Shown piece after piece: positions 14,546-21,817 of a stretch of DNA of 27,543 nt. Position 1 is the first letter of the stretch. Each line of letters begins with the position of its first letter. Origin of the DNA: DASZOC01 sp035550975 (GTDB lineage Bacteria > Actinomycetota > CADDZG01 > WHSQ01); contig DASZOC010000019.1 of the NCBI GenBank assembly GCA_035550975.1, positions 1-27,543 of the forward strand, in the 5' to 3' direction. Below the pieces are notes generated by a model. It was not told the DNA's origin, did no database searches, and worked only from the letters and a program-made list of their open reading frames with translations. A program made the position numbers and the translations under genes.

Positions 14546-14582
14546 CGCGCCTCCTCGTCCCGCCGTGGCTCTACGACACCGT

Positions 14583-15317
14583 TTACTCGACCAGCGCGTC
14601 GTGCCGGATGCCGTAGGGATAGAAGTACGGGATGTATGGGTCGGCGTCGCCGTCCCAGGCGTACGCGCGGATCTGTTCGGGGCTCCGCCGGCCCGACATC
14701 GCGCGGAAGAACTCGAAGCGACTGGCGCGAACAGTTGCTTCGGGCTCGCCGTCGCCCGCCACGTATGCCTTGTCGCCGACGTCGAATCGCAGCGGGTCCA
14801 GGCCGACCGCGGCCAGGCGCCAGCCCATCGCCATGATGTAACCGCTGAGCCCGATCGTCACCGGAGCACTGTCGCGAGCTCGTTCGATGCCCAAGGGTCC
14901 GAAGATGTCTTGCTGATGAACCGCGGCATCAGTCAGGACGATGCGGTCCGCGAACGGGAGCGTCCCTTCGGGCCACTCGATCTCGCCTCGCATCATGGCG
15001 GTGAGCGTGCCGGCCGACGTTTTCCACTCCTGCAGCAGCTCTTCGAGTGAGCGCCGGTCGCGTTCTTGAAGCTGCCGTGCGGTCCAGTTGTTGACGGATT
15101 CGACCGCGGCCGCCTCACCGAAGGCAGCGAAGAACTCGCGGGGGAAGTCGCCTGCGACGAGGCAGGTGGCGTCGGCGGCGAGGTGGGCGACGACGTCCCT
15201 GATGCTCCACCCCGGGGTCGCCGGAACGGCGGTGTCGAGTTCGTGTGGCTCGAGCCGCACGACGAGCTCAGAGATGTCGTCGCGAACCTGGTCGTAGAGA
15301 TCGGCGATATCGGCCAC
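14583..15317 (-). CDS. Maleylpyruvate isomerase family mycothiol-dependent enzyme (DinB-like)
   Basis: A 244-residue protein of the MDMPI family. The N-terminal four-helix DinB-like bundle has the metal-ligand pattern: His45 (DVVAHLAAD), then Asp130 and His134 (LTDAAVHQQDIFG), where better-known members have Glu and His. The C-terminal domain ends with SRFEFFRAMSGRRSPEQIRAYAW, the conserved RS..Q segment of the family. These are zinc enzymes acting with mycothiol on maleylpyruvate or other substrates; many actinobacterial paralogues have unknown substrates. The GTG at 15317 has no SD site, but TAGGCT stands six bases upstream, so leaderless expression is likely. The FAD oxidoreductase follows on the same strand. 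Confidence 0.82.
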   Translation of the reverse strand: MADIADLYDQVRDDISELVVRLEPHELDTAVPATPGWSIRDVVAHLAADATCLVAGDFPREFFAAFGEAAAVESVNNWTARQLQERDRRSLEELLQEWKTSAGTLTAMMRGEIEWPEGTLPFADRIVLTDAAVHQQDIFGPLGIERARDSAPVTIGLSGYIMAMGWRLAAVGLDPLRFDVGDKAYVAGDGEPEATVRASRFEFFRAMSGRRSPEQIRAYAWDGDADPYIPYFYPYGIRHDALVE

Positions 15318-15323
15318 GGGCAG

Positions 15324-15329
15324 AGCCTA
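15324..15329 (-). promoter_or_regulatory. Putative -10 box of the leaderless MDMPI gene
   Basis: On the minus strand TAGGCT (TANNNT) lies six bases before the GTG at 15317, with no SD site between them. The rest of the gap up to 15475 shows no gene. Confidence 0.45.
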
Positions 15330-15475
15330 TCGACGTGGCAGCACAGACGAGATCACCGTCGAGGGTTGCCGGCTGATTGTCTGAGTCGAAGCCGATCTCT
15401 TACGAGAACTTCGCTCGCTGGTCCTGCACATAGCTCCGGGAAGGAGATTGCACCGGCCGACCCGAACTAGTCCGC

Positions 15476-16741
15476 GTGGGCGTGATCTTCCGAGCGCAGG
15501 CGTCGAAGACCGGCGGGAGGGGCCGCAGGGCTGCTTCTCTCGTCGTCGTCCCCCTCTTCACGGCTGCGTTGCTCGTGCCGTCGAGCGCTACGGCAGGTTT
15601 GAACGACCTCGTGGGCCGGTTAGGAGCCAACGACTCCGTGTTCTGGTCCGAGCCGAAAGCGATCTCGGGGAACCGCACCCTCCTTTATCGCATCGAGGTT
15701 CTCGAGCCGGGCATGCGTTTGCGCGTCGCGCTCGACCACTCGGGCTTCGACAGGTGGCGACTTCGAGTCGCTGGGGGTTCGGAGGACAGGACCGCAACCG
15801 CCGGCCCCTACTCGTCGGAGCTGTTCATCGACAACGCCAAGCCCGGTATGTACACGGTCAGCGCCTCGGCCAGCGATCTCGACAAGTCTGTGATCCGGTT
15901 CCGAGCCAAGCTGGAGGACAAGCCGGTTACGCGCGGGAGCGCGCCGCTACTTCCGAACCTGCGCATAGCGCCCCCTTACGACGTCACGCTCACCGGAGCG
16001 CCCTGGTATCTGTTCATGGCGCGCTCCGTGGCTCCTTCCTGTTTCCCAGAAGAGACCGCGCAGGAGCGCGTCACCCGATGCCTGAGGTTCTCGTTCGGCC
16101 CGGAGAACGCAGGCGATGGGCCGCTCGAGCTCGTCTATGCAGCTCCCGCGAACCACGGTGGTGAGCACGTGATGTACCAGCGCATCACATACGCGAATGG
16201 CAAGACCACCCAACGCAGGGCCGGTACTTACGAGTACCACGCCGCGCACGCGCACTACCATCACCCCCTGATCGCGGGGCAACAACTGTTCAAAGTCGTC
16301 AACCCTCGAACGGGCAGGCTTGCCGAGGCCGGTGTCGCGAGGAAGACCGGTTTCTGCATGCTCGATTACATGCTGGTCGATTGGAAGCGCTTCTATCAGG
16401 CCCCGATCAAGTCGGTCGAGTCGTCGTGCGGGTTCGCCGACGCGCCCTACCGAGATCTGCCGATGGGGCTTTCGACCGGGTGGGCGGACATCTACACCTA
16501 CAGCCTCGAGGGCAACTACATCGACTTCGACGAGGGCGAAGACGGCCTCTACGTCATCCGTGCGTTCACGAATCAGGATGAGCAGATCAAAGAGACCGAC
16601 TACAGCGACAACATGAGCTACGCATACATCAAGGTGACTGGTGACGAAGTAAAACTCCTCGAACGAGGATATGGAACCGACCCGTGGGACCGCAACAAGA
16701 GCGTCCTCAACGACCCGAGGAACTTCTCCACCGCCGACTAG
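15476..16741 (+). CDS. Secreted lysyl oxidase family protein (copper amine oxidase, LTQ-type)
   Basis: A 421-residue exported protein: an Arg-rich start and signal segment (ASLVVVPLFTAALLVPSSATAG, to about residue 41), a strand-rich domain (about 45-155), then a lysyl oxidase domain. The copper site HAHYHH gives His258, His260 and His262, matching the HxHxH of animal lysyl oxidase. Lys290 (ARKTGFCMLD) and Tyr340 (GWADIYTYSLEGNY) align with the two residues that form the lysine tyrosylquinone cofactor. The end (ETDYSDNMSYAYIKV) also follows the animal enzyme. Oxidative deamination of Lys side chains or amines outside the cell is expected. No good SD site precedes the GTG at 15476; a GTG at 15482 is an alternative. 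It is convergent with the metzincin-like gene. Confidence 0.85.
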   Translation: MGVIFRAQASKTGGRGRRAASLVVVPLFTAALLVPSSATAGLNDLVGRLGANDSVFWSEPKAISGNRTLLYRIEVLEPGMRLRVALDHSGFDRWRLRVAGGSEDRTATAGPYSSELFIDNAKPGMYTVSASASDLDKSVIRFRAKLEDKPVTRGSAPLLPNLRIAPPYDVTLTGAPWYLFMARSVAPSCFPEETAQERVTRCLRFSFGPENAGDGPLELVYAAPANHGGEHVMYQRITYANGKTTQRRAGTYEYHAAHAHYHHPLIAGQQLFKVVNPRTGRLAEAGVARKTGFCMLDYMLVDWKRFYQAPIKSVESSCGFADAPYRDLPMGLSTGWADIYTYSLEGNYIDFDEGEDGLYVIRAFTNQDEQIKETDYSDNMSYAYIKVTGDEVKLLERGYGTDPWDRNKSVLNDPRNFSTAD

Positions 16742-16766
16742 TAGCGACGGGGTCTTGCGACGCTAG

Positions 16767-18263
16767 CTAATGACGGTGGCGGCGGGTTGCCGAGACGGCG
16801 TGACCACAAGTCTCGGTCCCGGAGGTGAACCGACGCACCAGAGCGCGGTACTTGCCCCGGCGATCTGCGATACGCACCCGATAGGTACCGTCGGTAGCGG
16901 TCCGCACCGCCGTGACCATCGTCCACCGACCGTGCTTCCTCTTGGAGATCTCGACGCGCACGCTGGAATAGCACTCGCCGGAATCGTCCAGAGCCACGAC
17001 GGACCCGACCGCGACCAGGTGCCGGCGCAACCGGAGTCGCACGGCGCGGTCGTGCACCTCGGCGCCGGTGTCGTACGAAGACGGTGTCTGCTGCGCGGTT
17101 GGCGTAGGGCTCGGGGTGGACGACGGTGTCGGATCCGGCGTCGGTTCGGAAGACGATGGTGCGGGGGTGGGTGTCGAACTTGGTGACGGCGTTGCGCTTG
17201 GTGTGGCACTCGACGATGGCGTCGGCTCCGGTTCCGACGATGGTGCCGCGGTCGGTGTGGGACTGGATGACGGCGTGGGCTCCGGCTCGGATGATGGTGC
17301 CGGGGCGGGCGACCCTTCGCTGCTGGGCGTCGGCGACGGCGACGGGCTGCCTCCACCGGGGACGGATGACGGTGTAGGCGACGGAGAGGGATCGGTGGGT
17401 ACCGCTTGTCTCTGCGAACACGTCGTTGCGTACTCCGCGACCGGCATAGATACGACATCAGGACTCGGTCGACCGAACAAGCGGCCGAACACCGACTCCA
17501 GTCCCCTCACGTCGAGGTTGCTTACGCAATGGAGAGCGTTGCCCTTCGCCCCCGGCGAGTGAACGTAGCGCCCCGCCATCGCATCCGTCTCGGGATGGTT
17601 GTCGACCACGTGCTCGAGGCCCAGACAGTGCCCGTATTCCTGCGCATTGACGTTGTACATGTCTTCGTAGGTGAAGCTCGTGACGAACAACTTCGAGTTA
17701 TCGACGATGCAGGGCCGCGTCGAGATTGCGACGCCGAGTATGTGCCCTTTCGTCTCGTCGGTAGTGACGATGATCTCCGGTTGCGTCAGAGCCTGCGCAG
17801 GAATCGCATCGCGGCCGACGACGTAGACGTTGGTCTGCAGGTTGGTGCGCAACCATTCCGCGCCGAACATCTCTACCGCTTTGTCCCAGTCGGCGATCGA
17901 GTCCTCGATGGCCGCGAGGTATGAGTTGAACGGCGTCAGCTCGTCGGGATCCCCGCCGTTGAGAACGCCGTTTCCGTTGTAGATCTGCCCGTGATTCGGC
18001 GGGACGATCAGGACGTCGAGGACGGCTCTGTCCCACCGGAACCACAGCGGGAGGTCGTAGGCGTTGTCCGCGTGCGAGGCGTGCGCGGCTGGAACCGCGG
18101 CGATAACCACCACCGCGGCGACAACCTGTGCAAGCGCCCCCCATAGCCTTTTCACCTTTCGCAGGTTCGCCCCAACGGGCGTCGCTCCTGCCGGGAATGT
18201 CCGTTTCGCGCGCATCGGTCTGGTGGGGGGGAAACGTGGCAGGCACGCGCCAGGTCTAGACAT
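16767..18263 (-). CDS. Secreted metzincin-like protein with Gln in the zinc motif and a Pro/Ser/Thr linker
   Basis: A 498-residue exported protein. After a long basic N-region, the signal core is ALAQVVAAVVVIAAVPAAHA (44-62). Residues 65-285 form a matrixin-like domain in which the metzincin motif HExxHxxGxxH reads QEYGHCLGLEH (208-218): Gln208 replaces the first zinc His, while Glu209, His212, Gly215 and His218 remain. Met229 in TDAMAGRY fits the Met-turn. A linker rich in Pro, Ser, Thr and Glu (289-396) joins it to a C-terminal beta-sandwich with VRVEISKRKHGRWTMV and GTYRVRIADRRGKYRALV. It may be a variant protease or an inactive binding protein. The ATG at 18263 has AAGGAGAG upstream; the ATG at 18215 or GTG at 18155 could also start it. 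Confidence 0.7.
   Translation of the reverse strand: MSRPGACLPRFPPTRPMRAKRTFPAGATPVGANLRKVKRLWGALAQVVAAVVVIAAVPAAHASHADNAYDLPLWFRWDRAVLDVLIVPPNHGQIYNGNGVLNGGDPDELTPFNSYLAAIEDSIADWDKAVEMFGAEWLRTNLQTNVYVVGRDAIPAQALTQPEIIVTTDETKGHILGVAISTRPCIVDNSKLFVTSFTYEDMYNVNAQEYGHCLGLEHVVDNHPETDAMAGRYVHSPGAKGNALHCVSNLDVRGLESVFGRLFGRPSPDVVSMPVAEYATTCSQRQAVPTDPSPSPTPSSVPGGGSPSPSPTPSSEGSPAPAPSSEPEPTPSSSPTPTAAPSSEPEPTPSSSATPSATPSPSSTPTPAPSSSEPTPDPTPSSTPSPTPTAQQTPSSYDTGAEVHDRAVRLRLRRHLVAVGSVVALDDSGECYSSVRVEISKRKHGRWTMVTAVRTATDGTYRVRIADRRGKYRALVRRFTSGTETCGHAVSATRRHRH
17076..17399 (-). repeat. Low-complexity repeats encoding the Pro/Ser/Thr/Glu linker
   Basis: Degenerate in-frame repeats on the minus strand encode residues 289-396 of the metzincin-like protein. 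The clearest unit is APSSEPEPTPSSS, which occurs twice about 17 residues apart, flanked by shorter PSPTPSS units. These are typical of an extended extracellular linker that can vary in length by slippage. Confidence 0.75.
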
Positions 18264-18341
18264 CGCGGCTCGCTCTCCTTAGGCTGGCTGCGCTCAGTAG
18301 CGGTTTGGCCACAGCGGGTGGCTCGCGGGAACGGAGGCTGT

Positions 18342-19586
18342 GTGAGGAAATCGTTGAAGAAGTTCGCGGTCCTTGGCGCTCTATCTCTAGGCGCGGTCGT
18401 GGCGATCCCACCGCCCGCGACGGCCACACACGGCGGGGCGCTGACGATCCAGGTAGGGGGGCATTTCGCTGTAGGAGCCAACTGCAACCCCGCCACTTTC
18501 CGCGGCTGCCGGGACGGCGAATCGATGCGGTTCCAGGCCCCGAGCCTGAAGGTGCACAAGGGCGACACCCTTACGTTTGATTTTCACGGCTTCCACACGG
18601 CGACGTTCCTGCCGGTGGACACGGACCTGTTCCATTGGATCCAGACGAACACGCCGGGGACGACGAGTCCTTTCTCGCTCTTGGTGCCCGATCCCGACGA
18701 CACGCCCCTCGACCGGGGCTCCGCCGCGAGGCCCTCGGTGAAGGCGAACAACGCGGCTCTATCCCCGAGCGATCCATCCTGCGGGACGCCGGACAACCCC
18801 TGTTCCTATGACGGCTCTCTACTGAACTCGGGTGCCCCGCAAGGCGAGGGGTCGGCGACGTTCTCGGCGACGATCGATGCGAACCCGGGGGACATCTTCT
18901 GGGTCCTGTGTCTCATCCACCCCCATATGTTCGTGAAGGTAACGGTTGTTGCTCCTGGCGACGCGACGACGACACAAGCAGATATCGACGCCGCTCGCGT
19001 GGCTAACCTGGCGGCGGACGAGGACTGGGCAGAAGCCCAGGACGCGAAGCTCATCTCCAAGCGAAGCAGCCACATGACGTCGAAGGGCAAGGTCTACGAC
19101 GTTTACGTGGGGGTAGACAACCACCGTGCCTCGCTAAACGCGATGTATCCGCGCAAGACCGGCATCCCGCGGGGCGCAACGGTCAGGTTCCACTTCAACG
19201 AGCTCATCTACGAACACCACACCGCCACCATGTCGTTCCGCGAAGGGCTCGAGCGGGGGCAGGACATGTTCTCGGCGTGGTGCGATCCGGATACTGATTC
19301 GGGACCGGGCCCGGATGACCCGGCTGAATTCGCAGCCGGTCCGCCGTGCGAGGGTGACTTCTCGAAGTTCGAGATCGACGTCCCTTCTCCGCTGTTCAAC
19401 GAGACTGGGGACGGCGTGTTCAGGGGCAGCGCAGACTATGAGAACTCAGGTGTCCGCGGCGGCCTCCAGTTCTCGACCGCACCCTTCGACGTGAAGTTCG
19501 CCAAGCCCTCTGGCCGCAAGGGGTGGAAGTTCTTCTGCTTGATTCACGGTGCGGGGATGTCCGGCCGTATCAGGGTGAAGAGCTAG
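18342..19586 (+). CDS. Secreted double cupredoxin
   Basis: A 414-residue exported protein: signal peptide 1-29 (ending PPPATATH), then two cupredoxin domains. In domain 1 the likely ligands are His82 or His85 (FHGFHT), Cys190, His193 and Met196 (CLIHPHM), the amicyanin spacing C-x2-H-x2-M. In domain 2 they are His292 or His293 (YEHHTATM), Cys399, His402 and Met406 (CLIHGAGM), one residue longer. Extra cysteines at 48, 56, 147 and 154 in domain 1 and 314 and 336 in domain 2 suggest disulfides. Two distinct copper sites in one chain suit electron relay or copper storage outside the cell. The GTG at 18342 has GGAGG four bases upstream. It diverges from the metzincin-like gene across 78 bases and has a terminator downstream. 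Confidence 0.85.
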   Translation: MRKSLKKFAVLGALSLGAVVAIPPPATATHGGALTIQVGGHFAVGANCNPATFRGCRDGESMRFQAPSLKVHKGDTLTFDFHGFHTATFLPVDTDLFHWIQTNTPGTTSPFSLLVPDPDDTPLDRGSAARPSVKANNAALSPSDPSCGTPDNPCSYDGSLLNSGAPQGEGSATFSATIDANPGDIFWVLCLIHPHMFVKVTVVAPGDATTTQADIDAARVANLAADEDWAEAQDAKLISKRSSHMTSKGKVYDVYVGVDNHRASLNAMYPRKTGIPRGATVRFHFNELIYEHHTATMSFREGLERGQDMFSAWCDPDTDSGPGPDDPAEFAAGPPCEGDFSKFEIDVPSPLFNETGDGVFRGSADYENSGVRGGLQFSTAPFDVKFAKPSGRKGWKFFCLIHGAGMSGRIRVKS

Positions 19587-19614
19587 CGACTGAGTTGTAG
19601 CGACCGCTGTTTGT

Positions 19615-19643
19615 AGGGCGGCTCCTCTTTGGGGGGCCGCCCT
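19615..19643 (+). terminator. Hairpin terminator after the double cupredoxin gene
   Basis: AGGGCGGC pairs perfectly with GCCGCCCT (8 bp, 13-base loop) and begins 29 bases after the stop codon. Only a short T-run follows (GCGTTTCC), so it is a probable but not classical intrinsic terminator. Confidence 0.6.
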
Positions 19644-19694
19644 GCGTTTCCTGCGTCACACGCGTCGAATGAAGAAAAGAGGGTTAGGACGACG

Positions 19695-20276
19695 ATGCGC
19701 AGATTGATGGCACTACCCGCCGCGGCGTTGTTGCTTGCAGCGCTGGTGACCCCCGTCAATGCTGCTGCAGTATCTATCCAGGTCCAGGACAACAAATTCG
19801 ACCCCGCAGTTACCCCGGCGAGCGTGGGTCAAACCGTCGTCTGGGCGAGCGCGGCATCGACTAACGACCTGCACAACGTGCGTGAGGATCACAAGATCTT
19901 CTATTCAGGCCGTCCTTACGAGATCGACTTCACGTTCAAGCGAGTTTTCTCTGCCGGGACGTTCGGCTACTTCTGTGAACGTCACGGTTTCAGAGGGGGC
20001 GGTATGGACGGCACCGTAAGGGTCCCCGTCAAGCTAGCCCGAGCTGGTGCAGGTGATGTGACGGTCGTGTGGGCTACCGACGCATCCAATACCGGCACGA
20101 AGTTTACGGTCCAGTATCGGATCGGGTCAGGTTCGTGGCGTCCGTGGAAGAGTGCAGTGAGCGCTCGCAAGGCTACATTTCCTGGAAAGCCTGGAACACG
20201 CTACGCCTTCCGCGCCAAATCACTCAAAGGGACAGCAGCGAGCGCCTGGTCGCCGGTAGCTTCGATCACCAGCTAG
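19695..20276 (+). CDS. Secreted cupredoxin with C-terminal fibronectin type III-like domain
   Basis: A 193-residue exported protein. The signal peptide is MRRLMALPAAALLLAALVTPVNA (1-23). The cupredoxin domain (25-112) opens with VQDNKFDPAVTPASVGQTVVW, the common strand of this family; likely ligands are His60 (NDLHNV), Cys94, His97 and Met104. The loop CERHGFRGGGM is longer than in the other two cupredoxins here (C-x2-H-x6-M). Residues 120-193 look like one FN3 domain (VTVVWATDASNTGTKFTVQYR, GTRYAFRAKSLKGTAASAW), which could bind a surface or a partner. The ATG at 19695 has only a weak AGGAC upstream, but the signal peptide starts there. It follows the double cupredoxin on the same strand after a likely terminator. 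Confidence 0.82.
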   Translation: MRRLMALPAAALLLAALVTPVNAAAVSIQVQDNKFDPAVTPASVGQTVVWASAASTNDLHNVREDHKIFYSGRPYEIDFTFKRVFSAGTFGYFCERHGFRGGGMDGTVRVPVKLARAGAGDVTVVWATDASNTGTKFTVQYRIGSGSWRPWKSAVSARKATFPGKPGTRYAFRAKSLKGTAASAWSPVASITS

Positions 20277-20431
20277 AGGAGGTTCTTCGAACGCGGCTCC
20301 GCGACGTCGTTGCGGGACCTGATGCAGATCGACTAGGTAGCAACGGCGCTCGTGGGCGCCCTTCCCCCGCCTAGGACCGCGGCAAGGCCGACAGCCCAGC
20401 AGGGGTGCGCCGCCCCACGTCGAATCTCAAC

Positions 20432-20445
20432 GGGAGATATCTCCC
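20432..20445. promoter_or_regulatory. Perfect 14-bp palindrome just upstream of the first LVIVD-type gene
   Basis: GGGAGATATCTCCC is a perfect palindrome that ends a few bases before the SD site (AGGAGG) of the gene at 20460. Position and symmetry suggest an operator for a dimeric regulator or an RNA stem next to the ribosome binding site. The remaining sequence from 20277 to 20431 shows no gene. Confidence 0.4.
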
Positions 20446-20459
20446 ACAGGAGGCTTGAC

Positions 20460-21656
20460 TTGCGCGCTAACCGCATCGCTCTCATCGCCGTGGCCCTCGC
20501 CGGCGTCTTGATGACCACCCCGCTCGCGGCGGCCCAACCCAACCTGCCCACACCCGAGAGTGTTGGCTTCTCGAGTTCGAACGTGCAGTGGGTCAGCATC
20601 AACCCGGCCCACGCTGGCACCTCCGGGGGCAAGCTCGTCGGCAAGTTCTACTACCTGACGGACCCCCGAGGCCTGTTCATCTACGACACCTCCAAGCCGG
20701 AATCGCCACAGCTGGTCGGTCGGCTCGCCGCGCCGCAGATCGGGACGGGAGCTGCGCTCGCCCAGGAGGACCCGGACACCAACGGCAAGATCCTGTTGGT
20801 GAACGCGTATTCCTCGGGTGGTTCACCGACAGCGCTGCAGGTGGTGGACGTCAGCGACAAGGCCGCGCCGAAGGTGATCGGGTCGATCGCGTTGTCGGAT
20901 CACACCTGGACGTGCTTCCTCGACTGCAAGTACGCGATCGGTCGCACGGGCTATGTCCTGGACCTCACTGACCCAACGGCTCCCAAGGAGATCGGTAACT
21001 GGAAGGACCACGTCACCCAGCCGAGCTACATGCACGATTTCGAAGAGGTCGCACCCGGGCTCCTGATCGGAGCGGGCCAGCCGTCGTTCTACATCGACAT
21101 GCGCAATCCCACCAAGCCGAAGCAGCTGTCGGCGTTCTCGCCGGAGTTCCACTCGCTCGGCTACCACTCCGCGATCTGGCCCCGCAAGGGGAAGGACTCG
21201 CTCCTGCTGATGGGTGCCGAGGTCGCGCCGCAAGGCGGCAACTCGGCTGCCGGCAGCGACTGCGCACAGGACAACGTCCACGCACTGGCGACTTATGACG
21301 CGTCCGCGGCGGTAAAGAGGGGGCCGCGTCCCGGCGCCATCTTCCGCCGGCTGTCGGAATGGCGCGTTGCGGGCCGCGGGGCCTACGCCGACGGGAAGGC
21401 ACCGGGCCACACCCTCTATTGCGGACACTGGTTCGACCCGCACCCGAAGTGGCGCAACGGCGGCATCGTGGCGATCGGGCACTACGACTGGGGCACCCGC
21501 TTCGTCGACGTGAGCCGCGACGGCAAGATGGAAGAGGTCGGCTACTTCCAGCCGGTCGCCGGCCACACGTCGTCCGCGGAGTGGATCAGCGACGAGATCG
21601 TCTACGTCCACGACTACCGTCGAGGCCTGGAGATCCTGCGCTTCAGCAGCAAGTAA
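20460..21656 (+). CDS. Secreted LVIVD-repeat beta-propeller protein
   Basis: A 398-residue exported protein with signal peptide (RIALIAVALAGVLMTTPLAAA, to about residue 25). It carries repeated LVIVD-type units: GLFIYDTSKPESPQLVGRL, LQVVDVSDKAAPKVIGSI, YVLDLTDPTAPKEIGNW, FYIDMRNPTKPKQLSAF and RFVDVSRDGKMEEVGYF, ending with GLEILRF. Such repeats build a seven-bladed type propeller on secreted or surface proteins; ligand and activity are unknown. His-rich segments (SYMHDFEE, SLGYHSAIW, CGHWFDPHPKW) might bind a metal. The TTG at 20460 was chosen because AGGAGG is six bases upstream; it makes an ordinary signal peptide. A second, longer protein of this type lies at 23779-25314 on the other strand. 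Confidence 0.8.
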   Translation: MRANRIALIAVALAGVLMTTPLAAAQPNLPTPESVGFSSSNVQWVSINPAHAGTSGGKLVGKFYYLTDPRGLFIYDTSKPESPQLVGRLAAPQIGTGAALAQEDPDTNGKILLVNAYSSGGSPTALQVVDVSDKAAPKVIGSIALSDHTWTCFLDCKYAIGRTGYVLDLTDPTAPKEIGNWKDHVTQPSYMHDFEEVAPGLLIGAGQPSFYIDMRNPTKPKQLSAFSPEFHSLGYHSAIWPRKGKDSLLLMGAEVAPQGGNSAAGSDCAQDNVHALATYDASAAVKRGPRPGAIFRRLSEWRVAGRGAYADGKAPGHTLYCGHWFDPHPKWRNGGIVAIGHYDWGTRFVDVSRDGKMEEVGYFQPVAGHTSSAEWISDEIVYVHDYRRGLEILRFSSK

Positions 21657-21817
21657 CTCTCACGAGCGGCGCGATCGGAGACGAAGGTCTTCGTCGCTCA
21701 GGGCCTCTAGTGTCCACAGGAAGATCGCTCGCTGTTGTCCACGAACGGGTCGCGGGTTCTCTTTCTCCGTCCCCCCGCCTGTAGAGGTATATCGATACCC
21801 ATGGGAGCGACCCGATC

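Noticed and set aside
17076..17399. Repeated units that at first look like a direct-repeat or CRISPR-like array
   Set aside because: The units are in frame, degenerate and without unique spacers; they encode a Pro/Ser/Thr/Glu linker.
21680..21695. Hairpin GACGAA-GGTC-TTCGTC after the first LVIVD gene as a terminator
   Set aside because: The stem is only 6 bp with no following T-run; it may slow polymerase but cannot be called a terminator with confidence.
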